This document shows positions 10,232-24,651 of a stretch of 34,381 bases of DNA, one piece after another (position 1 is the first letter of the stretch; every line of letters starts with the position of its first letter). Location of the stretch: the NCBI GenBank assembly GCA_030141585.1, contig JAQIFP010000048.1, forward strand, positions 10,001 to 44,381. Reading direction: 5' to 3'. The translations under genes and the position numbers were made by a program. The notes beneath the pieces are model-generated. The model was not told the origin of the DNA. It searched no databases and saw nothing but the letters and a program-made list of their open reading frames with translations. The DNA is from Ophryocystis elektroscirrha. Taxonomy: Eukaryota > Apicomplexa > Conoidasida > Neogregarinorida > Ophryocystidae.

Positions 10232-13200
10232 TGCTATAGTTGATAATTCTTGGAGTAATTTATCTTGGCTTATCGTGGAAGACAAAGAATTGATTTTCTC
10301 AAGTTGATTGATTGGATACTCTATAGAACATAAATTAGCAGCATCTAAAGCAGTCATTAGTTGTGTCCAACACTGTTGTAATGTTTGTTCAATCTAAGCA
10401 GTTGTATATTCAAAATAACCCATTACCTTCATAATGTGCATTATACGTACACAATGGGGAAATGTTCTAGATTCTCCCCGTGTTATAAAATCTTTCATGT
10501 CGTCCACAGTTGGTTGATTTATCATTCTAAACCAGTCAATCATTAGCGCTTTCGGTGTTATTGTGACATTGCCTTGATATTCCTGAGCCATCCAAAAGCC
10601 TGAAATGTCTTGCCCAAAAATGCGTGGAATTATATTTAGCTTTGCCAGTTTAGCATATCTATATTTGATATCTAGTATTAACCAGTTTTCTGAACATCTT
10701 GTTAGCCGTGAACCGCATCCATAAGAGTCCACAAAAGGTGCGTGGTGAGGGTTTACTTGTGACACAACACATTGTTTTACATTGAATAATGACGCTAATT
10801 CTCTAAGAGGAATATCTTGAGATAATGAACCATCCATCCACTTCAAACCTAATATAGTTTGTTTATTGATCATAATCAACTTTTTATCTAATAGATTATA
10901 TATGAGAATATACTATTTAATATTAATTCATAGATTTTAATATTAATAAGCCTGTTTAAAAATGGATTTATGTAATACATATTTAATTATTGAGTATTAG
11001 AGAAAATTTATTTATATACCTGAGCAATTATAAGGTACAATTTTTCCTGACGGACATTTAGCCATTAGTGTATGGGGAGGAAGTAAACCAGGCAGCGAAC
11101 AAGACGCTGTCACAGCTGACCAAATGAGTACATCTGGGCTATTTATGCAATTAAGAATAAGTGCTACAGCTGAAGTTTGATTAGCTGGAGTAACCACAAT
11201 AGAAATTAAACGACCTTAATATAATTTAGATTAATTGATTATGTTGTTCAAACCTGTTTTTTGAAATGCTTCTTTGAATGTCATGTCTCCGTAATATTTT
11301 CGACAAGTTTTTTGAAACTCATTTTCATCTAACATTTGACCTAAATAAGACATTGATAATATAAAAACTAACCTTTTAAGAAAAAGCTTCTGACTTGCTG
11401 AATCATAGGTGGAAACCATCTTCTTCTGTATTTAGATACCACTTCTGGGCATAGTATCTAATTATAAACACATTTGATGAGTAGTAAGTATATATTACTG
11501 TACAATCTATAATATATACATGTCATTAATACTTTATTATGTCCTGCGTTGGTATTAATTAATATATTTATAAAATATATTTTGAATTAATAAAAGAAGC
11601 ATATTAATAAACTTACTTCATTTCTGAGTGTTTGATCATTGTGAATTCCTAGTACACCTGCAACTATAGAGCCTCCACTCGTTCCCGATATTATTCTAGG
11701 TAAGCAATTTTGCTGAAGAAGTGTTTTTACGACTCCAATGTGATACATAGCAAGAGAACCTCCTCCGGATAGACACAATGCTGTTCTTCCTAAAGATAAA
11801 CGAAGGTTTGCGAATAATTTCAGAAGAACATCTACATTTGAGTGATCTGTAGAATGTTCTATGGAATTACGGAAATTTTCTGTTTGCAAAAGTTCTGGTA
11901 AATCAATGAGCACATTAGCATTATCATAGTCCCATTTATTTGGTCGAATATAGGTTTTCAGTAGATGTTTATTGCCAAAACTATATTGCGGATAATATTT
12001 TGAATGGGACATATTAGAGCAATATGATGTTTGTGTTGCTGAGTTTACGTACTTACGATTTGCATTTTCGTCCACACAAATTTCACCATAGGACGTGTGT
12101 CTTAATGTTTTATCGCTTTGTCTGTGCATTAGTTTTTCTTGCACTTGATTACAAAGCCATTGAAGACTTGTAGCGTATTCGTCGATAAAAGCTGTTATTG
12201 CCAACTTTGTTCCGCTATGAGCTTCTTCAAATAAAGCACTATTTGAAACACCACAAAAATCTCGCGATGCGCACATTCTCAACAAGAACACTATTGTATG
12301 TATATCTTTATGTTTTCTTGAATTTTTTAGCCTGAAGCAATAAAAAAAACATAGTTTTTAGCAAATTTATAAACAAATATTGTGTAATAATACAAAATAT
12401 ATACGTGTTTTCACGCATAATAACATAAAAGTATTATAAACTATGAAGTGTATTGTTGTTTTACTATAAAACTTTATAAATTTCACTATATTTTGTGTAC
12501 GACGCCTCATTATTCAAATAATAAGAATATTTATATGTTATTATATTAACGCACTTTTCAGTTTGCTCAATTAAGATTTTCCACTCATAAAGATGAGATC
12601 TTGGTGATTTTCTCCATATAGCAGCACCTGTGAGGATATCTAGTTCAACTGCAGCTTTATACCTAAAAAAGATAAACAACTTTGCCATATGTCGTACCAG
12701 CTTTCAAATGTTTTAGCTTCGCTCATAGCTGCTAACAACTTTACTTGAGGATCATCATTTTTAAGTTTAATACACTATAGCAGTTTAGCCTATCAGTGGG
12801 CTCACTTTTATGGAGTATAATGCATTAAATATAAATTTAAGCAGACCAAATCCAATTAAGTCCAAAATAATTCTTATTATATGATATGCTCCCAAAAGAA
12901 GTTTTAAGCTTAATAACATAGCCGAAACTGTCAACCTAAATCAACACAAAATTTATCAGTTATTATATAATCTTTGATATGTACTAACTTATTCTAATAA
13001 AGTGTTTATATATATATGTGAGTATATATATATATTCACATATATAATTAGATATATCCAATTATTTAATATTTGGATATATCTATACTATTACTTTTTT
13101 GGCATATATATATATATATATTTTTTTTGTGAAAAAATGTCTATTTCTAATTACAATTTAAGATTATACTAATGGGACGTATACTGTATTATTTTATTGT

Positions 13201-13501
13201 ATACTTGTAATAAATTGTACAATTTGACTGCTATTAACTATATTTCAATTATCTTTGTAACATTTGCATGAAATGTCTAATTTATAATATTTATGTTGGG
13301 TGTACATTACCAAAACAGCCAGGCTAAGCAAAGCGCTGCCATGTGACGCATATCACGAGAAACCAGAGTTATCACTAAAATAGCAATAATAAAAGTAGAA
13401 GAAAATATAAGGTTGATAAAAACTATTATCCATTCAATATGAGGCCACTTAGCCCGAACCGTATTGCAAATGTATACTATTTCTGGAATCATTGAAAACA
13501 T
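10220..13501 (-). CDS. DUF3336/patatin-domain lipase (SDP1/TGL-type)
   Basis: Serine lipase of the triacylglycerol lipase/lysophospholipid acyl hydrolase group; SDP1 and yeast Tgl3/4/5 are relatives and act at lipid droplets. Exons in reading order: 13501-13311, 12935-12806, 12774-12698, 12662-12555, 12331-11617, 11457-11373, 11340-11254, 11214-11020, 10848-10427, 10393-10220 (727 aa). Hydrophobic N-terminal stretches ([20 protein letters not shown] and a later one near residue 85) suggest membrane anchoring. DUF3336 spans roughly residues 108-230, with [16 protein letters not shown] and later [14 protein letters not shown]. Patatin core: oxyanion [10 protein letters not shown] (about 357-366), nucleophile GTSGG (Ser about 387), [15 protein letters not shown], and Asp about 535 in KWMDGS. 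Catalytic dyad complete. DNA-level reading needs five introns of 31-39 bp; an in-frame TAG at 10394-10396 is the 3' end of a 33-bp intron, not the stop. Family secure. Confidence 0.9.
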
Positions 13502-14249
13502 TTAAGAAAACATTATTAAGAATTAAATGTATCCTGATTTATTTATAACGAAAAATACCGTGGGAAACGATAAATTGATGCACTTAAATTCAAAAATTTT
13601 CATAATGTGCATAATTATTCATTTCCATGTAATTTTCAAAATTAAGTTTCGCGCTAGCCACACAAATAAAATTTTTTGTCGAGAAACTCATCAAAAAATT
13701 TAATTAAAGTGTCTGAATATAGGTTACATATTTTTAACTTTTAATAAGTTGAAAAATAAATAATAAATTATTTGAGTTTCAAGCTTCGTGAATTATTTAA
13801 TAGGTTGCATAAATTAAGAAGCTAATTTTTTAATAGAAAATTATTATTTTTAAAATGATGAAAACTAAAAATTTTTATTATTAATTTTCTTTAAATATAT
13901 TACTTAATGTTTCTTGTATCTCATATATAAAGATTCATCAATTTACATTGTCATAAATTTCAGAAAAAAAAAGTCAGATGTTTATTAAATAATACAATTT
14001 TTTAACAAATAAACATAAACATGTTTATATTCTTTTCTTAAAACGGTTACTCTAATAAATAATAAAATTTTTTAACATAGGAATTTTTAATTTTTCTGTT
14101 TAAATTAATTTGATGAATTCATTTCAAGTAAAATTTTGATAAGATATGGTCATTTAACTCTCTGATCAAACAAATATTTTGACGAGCGAAGAATCAATAT
14201 AAAAAATAAAAATTGTGATAAATCATAAAATTGATCACCAAATATGAAA
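13502..14249. other. Gene-free stretch between lipase and RED genes
   Basis: About 750 bp of AT-rich DNA with no sustained frame on either strand. It must hold the lipase promoter/5' UTR and the 3' end of the RED gene, both minus strand. No repeat array or RNA gene is visible. Confidence 0.6.
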
Positions 14250-15710
14250 CTAAATAAATGAATTTGAATTTTGATTTTCAGCAATTTCTTTTTCAAGGGT
14301 TGTTAAATTTTTATAGGATTTATTTTCTAATACTTTTCCTATTTGTTTATACTGACGCTCGGCTTGCCTTCTCAAATCCCTGCTAGATTTAAGTTTCTTT
14401 TTCGTGGTAGTTTGCGATATGAAATCATCATCAAATCCATATTCCTGGAAATTTTCATATCCATCATCATTGAGCATGGTTAGTTTTTGGTGCAAATTGG
14501 AAGATCTATCGAGCATGAAAGACTCCATTAAGTCTTTTTCCATGGCAGAGGAATTTTCTGGTATGTGTAACTTGGAGGATTTTTCTGGAGTATCTGTGAA
14601 ATACTGTAAGCGTTCTAAGGAGCTTGCTCGATCACATTGCCGCAAAGAGTTAGAATTGCTTGTATCATATAAATTATTTTTTGAAACGTCTTCAGACTCA
14701 TTAAGTTCATTTTGATGTAATTGTGCTTCTTTTTCTTGTTGTTCCCGTAAAATATCATTTATATCAAATTTTCCAACATCTGCAAATATGTCTTCATCAT
14801 CATGTACAGCAAGATTCGATGTTTCCGCAGTAGGGTCTATATATCTCCAAGGTTCAACATTTTCAATTGAAAAAGGTTTATATGCGGACATATACTTTTG
14901 AAATGCCTCTAGTTGCTTTCGAGTAGCTTTACTAGAATTTGCTTTAGGATTGTTCAATGTATCACTTAATTGCTTAATGATTATCCAATGTATAGGTGAT
15001 AAACATTTAGTTTTATTATTTACTTCATTCAAAGAGTCACTTTCATCCTCTAAAAGTTTGGCTTCATGAACCACTATAGGAGGCAGATCTGCATTTTCAT
15101 TCAGCTTATATTGAAGCTTAATATTGTTAAGAGGATTTTTCTGCCAAGATCTCAGTTGGTATCTTTTGATAATGAAGTAATCTATTTGCTTCAATTTTGC
15201 TCTAAAGTCGCAATGATGGGGATGGATTTTATTTTTCAAGGTGTATATTAGTTGCTTTGATAACTCATTCTTAATTTTAAGTACATTTGTGGTACTTTTA
15301 GATGATTTTTCGATTAATTCTTCCTGTTTTTTCTTATTTTCCAGCTCAGAGCGTATTTTTTCCAGTAAGATAAAATCCAGACCTTTCACTAAATGGGTGT
15401 GTTCAATGTCACCACCCAGATATTTCGATTCTTCCTCTGTTAATTTCTTGGCTGCTTTCAATTCCGCAGATTCCACTTCTCCAGCCTGTTCACGTAAACG
15501 TCTTTCAGCTGCTCTATCACGGAATTTTTGCATTTTTCCTTGCTCTCTTTTTTCCTGCAACTTCAAAATTCGTTGATAATGTTCTTTATTACGTTGTTTT
15601 GCTGTGCTATTTATTCCCAAATTTGTATGGCTTTCATTTTCACAAAATGGAACACGCAAAGGAGTTTCACGCACAAATTGCGCAAAATCTTCATTAGTTA
15701 ATTCCCCCAT
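14250..15710 (-). CDS. IK: RED/IK-family spliceosome protein
   Basis: RED (IK) partners SMU1 in the spliceosomal B complex (family knowledge). A single 486-codon frame. The RED N-terminal core is clear: basic KFRDRAAERR (residues 62-71), then EESKYLGGDIEHTHLVKGLD (about 94-112), almost unchanged in eukaryotes, followed by FILLEKIRSELENKK. Further on come EPWRYIDPTAE and an acidic DDEDIFADVGKFDINDIL, also typical. The C-terminal part has RRQAERQYKQIGKVLE, as in the RED C-terminal domain. The Arg-Glu/Arg-Asp repeat that names the human protein is absent. The start is the first ATG, giving MGELTNEDFAQFVRETPLR. The gene has no introns, unlike nearly all its neighbours. It is head to head with RUVBL2 (357 bp between starts). 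Confidence 0.92.
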   Translation of the reverse strand: MGELTNEDFAQFVRETPLRVPFCENESHTNLGINSTAKQRNKEHYQRILKLQEKREQGKMQKFRDRAAERRLREQAGEVESAELKAAKKLTEEESKYLGGDIEHTHLVKGLDFILLEKIRSELENKKKQEELIEKSSKSTTNVLKIKNELSKQLIYTLKNKIHPHHCDFRAKLKQIDYFIIKRYQLRSWQKNPLNNIKLQYKLNENADLPPIVVHEAKLLEDESDSLNEVNNKTKCLSPIHWIIIKQLSDTLNNPKANSSKATRKQLEAFQKYMSAYKPFSIENVEPWRYIDPTAETSNLAVHDDEDIFADVGKFDINDILREQQEKEAQLHQNELNESEDVSKNNLYDTSNSNSLRQCDRASSLERLQYFTDTPEKSSKLHIPENSSAMEKDLMESFMLDRSSNLHQKLTMLNDDGYENFQEYGFDDDFISQTTTKKKLKSSRDLRRQAERQYKQIGKVLENKSYKNLTTLEKEIAENQNSNSFI

Positions 15711-16067
15711 TGTAAGAGTAATTAACTAATGCACAGATGACGTAAGTAGCGAGTTTTTTGGATTTTTATATTTTTTTCTAATTTGTTTAGGAAACAGTAA
15801 TTAATTAAGAACAAATTACAAAAATTTATGCAGTTTAAATAATTGATCTTATTTCAACTGCTTAACATATGTTTATCATGATATACTTCAAATCAAATTA
15901 CATCAAAAAATTTTTTGAAGATTCGTTTGCAAAATTCCCATTAAATTTTCAAGTAAGATTTCAGTTTAAAAACGCTTTTCTTTCTGAATTCAATCATTGA
16001 AATGGATTTGAGGTATTAAATTGACTTTACGGAACAATTTCAAGACAGACAACGGACCTGATAATAA
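15711..16067. promoter_or_regulatory. Divergent RED / RUVBL2 intergenic region
   Basis: 357 bp between two oppositely directed start codons, so it carries both promoters. AT-rich with poly-A/poly-T patches. An in-frame stop (TAA 16065-16067) directly before the RUVBL2 ATG fixes that start. I see no distinct regulatory motif. Confidence 0.45.
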
Positions 16068-18576
<2,509 letters not shown>

Positions 18577-18578
18577 AA

Positions 18579-21500
18579 CTAATCCTCTCCAAATTGACGA
18601 TATAAATTTGCCAAAATTGTTTGATATTTCTACGATTAATGAATGAAACTTTAATATAGAACTCTACCTTTTGTGCTGCTTGTCTTTTCAGCTTGAAAGT
18701 AGAAGTCAACAACCCGTTTTCAGTTGAAAAAGGTTCTTCTTCTATATGGAAGCATTTGATTCTTTCAAAGCTGGCTAAAGTTGAGGACTTTCCAAATTCT
18801 AGTACTTCCTAAGCAAATTTTTTTTTTTGGTTTTTTTTTTACCTTTGTTATATATTCAATAAATGAAGGTTCTTCAAGAACTTTCACATATGCTAGATTG
18901 GCCATATCTTGTTCTTCAGCCCATTCTAAAACTTTCGCTTCGTCTGGTACAATAATTCCAACAACAAAATGCTACAACAACTCTTTAAGCTACTTTTTAA
19001 GTACCCTAGTGGAATCACCGTGGACAAAAATGTTTGATATGATTGGAAGTTGTGAGTACACATTTTCTATTTTATCGGGTATTATGTACTCTCCTTGAGC
19101 TAATTTATATATATTCTTTTTTCTATCAATGATTTTAACAGCATTCCTGGGTAATAGCGTTGCTACGTCTCCTGTAGCAAGCCATTCTGGCTCGTCAAAT
19201 AATGCATCTGTCTCTTTTATGTTGCGGAAATATCCTTTTGTTACAGAGTCACCTTTCAATTGAAGCTCTCCACAAGGTGGATCAGAAGTTACATAATAAT
19301 TTAATTCTGGGACACTTTTAAGGCGAAACTTCGCATATGGAAAAACCCCTCCTACATGCCCTGCTAAAGAATCTTGAGGTGAACTTAAAAATAAAGCACC
19401 AAATGTCTCAGTCATACCATAACCCTATAAAAATATTTGTTTATTAATAAACGATAATTTAAAATAATTAAAACAAATAATTATAATAAATATAATAATT
19501 ATATTATATATAATTATTATATTCATTATATATAATATATTATAATTATAATAAATATAATTATAATAAATAATTATAATAAATAATAAACTATAATATA
19601 TAATGATTATAGTGTTTATTAATATCTAAACGTAAAACAAAATGTTTCGTGATCATAAAACATATAATTAGACAATTTTGATATAAAATAAAGTACATTA
19701 TTAGTTTTAAATATTAGAGTATATTGTATATAAGTAAATTTTTTTTTACTTCTAAAACGGGAACTCCAAGATATATTTTAATATTTTCTTGAACTGTCGC
19801 ATCTAGAGGAGCTCCCCCACAAATAATGTAACGTAATCTATTTCCTAGTAAACTTTTGGTTTTAGAAAAAACAACTGTATCCCAAAACCAACTCTTGCAT
19901 TGCGCACTTTCATGTAACTTATCAAGTTTTTTTTGAGCTCCTTTGTAGAATAGAAATTTTTCGAACAAACTTTTAGAGGCAACTTTTTTGGTGATATTAC
20001 TGTTTATTCGATTCAATAACCTTGGGACAGTAACAAAAATAGTGGGGTTTAATGTAGTGACATCTTCAAGCAATGTTTTTGCATCACCAGAATACACTCC
20101 TATTGACGCACCCTGATAAATATTTTGAGATCAATATCTTTGTTACCACATAGAACACAATATTACAAACTAATCGTTCCAAAACGTGAACTAAAGGCAA
20201 ATACGAAATAGTCAAATCTTTTTCCGTCAGCTTTAAATCGTAGCTTAGAGGGCCATCAATTATCATTTTAACGCATCCAACTATGTTTTTATTTGTTAGA
20301 AGAACTCCTTTAGGCATTGATGTTGTACCTAAGTCAAATATTTGATTTGATAATATAAATGCTTTTCGAGACTAAATTTAATATTACAAATTTAATTAAT
20401 AAAAAACTTAATATAAAAATAATTATATATGCAGTAAGTAAAAATGAAAAGGAAATTTATTTGAACAATTATAGATATATATATATATATATATATAATA
20501 TATTAACAATATATATATATATGTATTGTTAAAAAAATTAACATTTAACATTTATATATACTTATTATCTTATTATTTATAAAAAAAGAGAATTACTATT
20601 ATTTCAAAAATGTATATTTAATTACCTGAAGTATAGCATATAGTATTGACAGCGTCGCTGCAGGAAGGAGACGCTGGATAAATTTCTTTGCAATTATTAA
20701 TAACTGTTTGGAGCTTGTAACAAATGACATTTTTAGATTTTAAAGTTTCAATATTTTTTTTGGTCTCAGCAGCCTAAAGAAAAAACAAGCTATTTGTTTT
20801 AGTTGTAATTATTTACACGAAAACATGCTAAACAAAAATAATTACTGAACTTACAGAACTGCCATATTCGCTAACGTAAATAATTATTTTAACGTTGGTT
20901 TCATGAATTATGGGAATTATAACTGGGAATAAAGCTTCAGTAGTCACTATAGTAGTAAGCTCTAAAAAAATAAAAAATACAAATATAATTAAAATAGTAT
21001 GATAAAAAAATTACGTCATATATTATACAATTTCACCAAAGTTTGTATTTTAAACACTCATTCAAATTATCAATTGACTGTACACTGTAATGAATAATTG
21101 TAATTACGGTTTTTAGCGTTCTTAGAGTGCTAAGCTAGAAAGCGATAAAACAGTCATAAAAAATAAGTGTTATTCTATATATATATATATATATTATATT
21201 GGAAAAAATTACATGTAGATATATATAAAATGATATATAAGCTTTAACTGATGAATATTAATATATATTTGAGTGACAGCATTATTTGAAATGTTATGTA
21301 TATAACAATCTATAAACTTAAACCTTACTTGTTGTACTCAATATATATTGAAGATAATCCGAGGTGAAGGTTTCATATAATGGCACCAAAGTATAACCAT
21401 AAGCAGCGCATGCCAATTCTGTGATAAACCATTCTAGCCTATTTTTCATAAATATAGCAACGCATTTTAGTTTTTGGGCTAATTTATAAGATTCATCTTC

Positions 21501-21925
21501 ATAGGTTATTTCCTCCACTGCTCCTATTTGAGATAACGCTGATCCCAATTTTAAAGCAAACTGGTTAATTTTCGCATAAGAACGGAATTCAAAGTAATTG
21601 CTCAATTCACCGTTTTTACATCTAACACGATATCCTATACATGAATTTTGCCCATTGTTCCGCTTAAGTCCGTGTAGAAATAAGTCATAACTACATTAAA
21701 TTTTTTTTTAATTATGTTTGTATGTATATATGCAAAAATTTATATTTTATTATTTTTCTTACGAAGAATTTAAATTTTCGTCACAAAAACAATTTCCAAT
21801 TGGCTGCGCAGTAATATACTCATCAGAATAATCTATAAAAATGCACTAAATTTTTTACTAGTACTTTCTTTAGCTGTATTCGGAACAGCTATATTATAGT
21901 TTTGAGGAAGGGGTGTATTTATCAT
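18579..21925 (-). CDS. Long-chain acyl-CoA synthetase (AMP-forming)
   Basis: Activates long-chain fatty acids to acyl-CoA through an acyl-AMP intermediate. Exons in reading order: 21925-21865, 21832-21763, 21690-21329, 20961-20855, 20773-20626, 20328-20147, 20112-19750, 19424-19005, 18971-18843, 18808-18668, 18629-18579 (677 aa, typical of ACSL/LACS). Landmarks: N-terminal CIGYRVRCKNGE; P-loop ICYTSGTTSMPKGV (about 245-258); YLPLVHVLERL; adenine motif CGGAPLDATVQENIK; GYGMTET (432-438); WLATGDVA; the ACS signature DRKKNIYKLAQGEYI; C-terminal ENGLLTSTFKLKR with its conserved Lys. The P-loop has Ser where the family usually has Gly (TTSMPKG versus TTGxPKG). There is no signal peptide or obvious transmembrane helix. 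Five introns are 32-38 bp; larger AT introns lie at 19425-19749, 20329-20625 and 20962-21328 and contain no gene. The upstream same-strand neighbour is a PlsC acyltransferase. Confidence 0.95.
19440..19620. repeat. TAATTATA-rich low-complexity intron sequence
   Basis: Repeated ATAATTATA / TATAATAAA words that can fold back on themselves, inside intron 19425-19749 of the acyl-CoA synthetase gene. Confidence 0.7.
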
Positions 21926-22158
21926 TCTTTAAAAAAGTGCCTGGTCAGTTCTGCTAGTGATTAATTACTATTAATAATATATAATTATTTATATATGTAC
22001 AACTGCAGCAATTGAGTTAAGTAAAAATTAATGAAAACGTTTAAACTGGATTTTTCCTATTTTTAAAACAATTATAATCCCGAATCACAAAGTTGTAGTA
22101 TTAATTATTTTGTTTGATTTAGTTTGGTTAATCTGTACAATAAAATATTTATTTGAAT

Positions 22159-24265
22159 TTAATTTAATGTTTTAACTCCGTGTTCACCAAGAAATCCTTT
22201 ATTAATATCTTTTGCCAATTCCTCTAAAGGTTTATCAAGCTACGTAAAAAATAAATTTATAAATTAATTACTTCTGGGTGATAACAAGGGAATAATTTTA
22301 ATAACTCAATCATGCTTAATCGTACTCTGCTGTTAAATTCTAAGCTTGTTTCTTCAGGCTGAAAGTTTAATAATACTTAGATTTTAATGTTAAAATATTT
22401 AAATTATTAAATAAGATGCATACATGTGCATAAGTTAATATATGCTATATAAGACAAGTTTCCGAAACAAGTGCATTTGTGGGAATTTTATACTATTTAG
22501 CATAAATACAGTTTAAGCTTACAGAGCATACATTATTTAAGCAAATCTATTGACATTATTGTTATTATAGCTATTATAATTAGTACAGTAAAAATAAGTT
22601 CATTTTATACGGTAATAATACCATTAAAGCGAATAAAAAAAGTTAGGGTTTATAATCGTCATATAAAAAGCTATAGTGTAAGATTTAACGTCTTAATATG
22701 TGCAGCATAATATTTGTGGTCGTATAAATCTTTAGTTTGATGTAATTATAAGATAAATAATCTAAAAAAACCTCTCTATCGTCTAAAGAAAAATGCATAG
22801 TAATGAAATAATAACAATGTAGTTTCTTTTATTAAAATATATAGTAAATGAATTTAATATTTATGCTAGATATATATTGATTATTAAGATGTTATAAATT
22901 AATTAAATTATCAGAATATTACTTAATTAAGTATTACTTTTGGTCTCATAGGTTCTCCAAAAGCAACATAAACCGTGCCCGGATTCAACAGTAAGGTTTT
23001 CAATGGCCACAGGCTTTGAGCTTTATGGATGACTAAAAAGTATTTGTTACTAAATTATTGCAATTACCACAAGGAAGAACTTCTGTTTTATTTTTCACTG
23101 CAAAGTCAAATAATCCGTTTCTAAAGAGTTGAATACGGCCTGTTACTGAACGTGTAGCTTCGGGAAAAACTACAACTCCTTGGTCATAGGTATGAAAATC
23201 TTTTATTGTGGAATACAATTCATCAACAGATCTTGACACAGGTCTCATACGACCTAAGGTATATAGTTGTAGCTACATATGATATATAGACATATGGCTA
23301 TATTAAAAAAATATGTACATGTCAGAATGGCTTTGATAATCTATAGGTCAAATTTCGAATACATATGGTTTTCTATATAATAGTAATACATATTGATATA
23401 CAAAGATTATCTATTTGATAGTAATCAAGTATATATCTCTACTAAAATTGTATATTTATTATATTTTATTTATTAATAACAAAAATTATTATTAATTATA
23501 TTTTATTAATTAATGATTATTAATTATCCATTAATTATTTATTATTAATTATTACTAATGATTACGATTGCATTACAAACTTCATATAATAAAATTTATA
23601 AACTGTTACCGTCAACTTTTTTGTATTCTATGGGAATATCATAAGCAAGTTGTATACCCCAACCAGCAAGAGGTAACTTATTAAGTGTTGACTTATATAT
23701 ATAAGAACAATTCCACGGAAATAAACTAGCTGATATTACCCAGGGATCAATACTGCTAGTATGGTTAGCAACTATCACTGTATCTTTTATTTTGTAGTCC
23801 TTTGGAGGGCTTTTGATGACTTTTAACTTCCAAAATGGATTCAAAAATATAGCAACTATAAAGCAATGGTTTTTATCAGACAAAAATTAACTGTTGAAAA
23901 TATTTATTAAATATAAAAAATATTTTTAAGTTTTAGTTGCTCACAATATATATATATATATATACATATATTTTTTTTTTTTATAACTTTGTAACTAATA
24001 TATATATATATATATATATTAGTAGAGTAAAATTGCTTCTAAGTTAGATATCTTACAAAATGCTTGAGACCAGTGAAAAATAGAACCGAGAATAACAATT
24101 CGTGATTTCTTAGAGATTAATAGTGGAAATGCGGTTAAAATAAAAAGTAGCTAAAATACATGTAAAAATGTTTGCACATACTTGTAATATATTTCCTACT
24201 ACAAGCCCTAATAATATTAGAATCCATATATAGATGCTAATCAGTATATGTAATAACTTGTTCAT
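22159..24265 (-). CDS. PlsC-type 1-acylglycerol-3-phosphate acyltransferase-like protein
   Basis: LPLAT/PlsC family: transfers acyl from acyl-CoA to a lysophospholipid, giving phosphatidic acid in the classical case. Exons in reading order: 24265-24182, 24150-24057, 23855-23610, 23253-23068, 23032-22938, 22358-22272, 22239-22159 (290 aa, a usual length). An N-terminal hydrophobic segment (LISIYIWILILLGLVVGNIL) is a likely membrane anchor. Motif I NHTSSID gives the catalytic His91 and Asp96. Motif III is FPEATRS (171-177) where most members have FPEGTRS. The Pro-containing motif IV region is LPCVIHKAQSLWPLK, followed by PGTVYVAFGEPM. Two introns are 32-35 bp; the 579-bp intron 22359-22937 and the 356-bp intron 23254-23609 show nothing else. 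It lies 233 bp upstream of the acyl-CoA synthetase gene on the same strand, a plausible substrate supplier. Confidence 0.9.
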
Positions 24266-24343
24266 GTTTTATTTCTGATTAACATCATTTGCCTTTTATT
24301 ACAATTATTAATGATATTACTAATAATAATTTTTTAACTTTTA

Positions 24344-24415
24344 GTCCGAATCGTCTAGTGGTTAGGACGACACGTTGTGGCCGTGTAAACCCAGGTTCAA
24401 ATCCTGGTTCGGACA
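24344..24415 (+). tRNA. tRNA-His (anticodon GTG)
   Basis: Complete cloverleaf: acceptor GTCCGAA/TTCGGAC (7 perfect pairs), D-loop with TAGTGGTTAGGAC, anticodon arm ACACG-TTGTGGC-CGTGT with GTG at 24377-24379, and T arm CCAGG-TTCAAAT-CCTGG. No intron. A TTTT run at 24418-24421 is a likely RNA polymerase III terminator. Confidence 0.96.
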
Positions 24416-24417
24416 AG

Positions 24418-24421
24418 TTTT
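24418..24421 (+). terminator. Pol III T-run after tRNA-His
   Basis: Four T residues two bases after the tRNA-His 3' end, the usual minimum Pol III termination signal. Confidence 0.6.
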
Positions 24422-24651
24422 AGTACTTGTATGTTTTTGACTATATATTGTCATATATGGTCATTGTTATAATTTGACATTAAAATTAAAACTGTGTGAT
24501 TTATTTTATTCATTTAACAAAAATAAATTTGATTATCTAATTATTTATATAGCGCGCGAGTCCGAACACACTACTTCGTAATATTCGTTTAAGTCAGAAT
24601 GGTAGTTACATTATTGACAGATAAAGACGTGATCAAGTAATTGTACAACAG

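Noticed and set aside
10394..10426. TAG at 10394-10396 as the end of the lipase gene
   Set aside because: It is the last part of a 33-bp GTAATG...TTAG intron. The frame continues after splicing for 57 codons with normal composition to a TAA at 10220-10222.
15241..15576. Plus-strand open frame opposite the RED gene
   Set aside because: Antisense shadow of a 486-codon gene; Ser/Phe-rich composition and no motifs.
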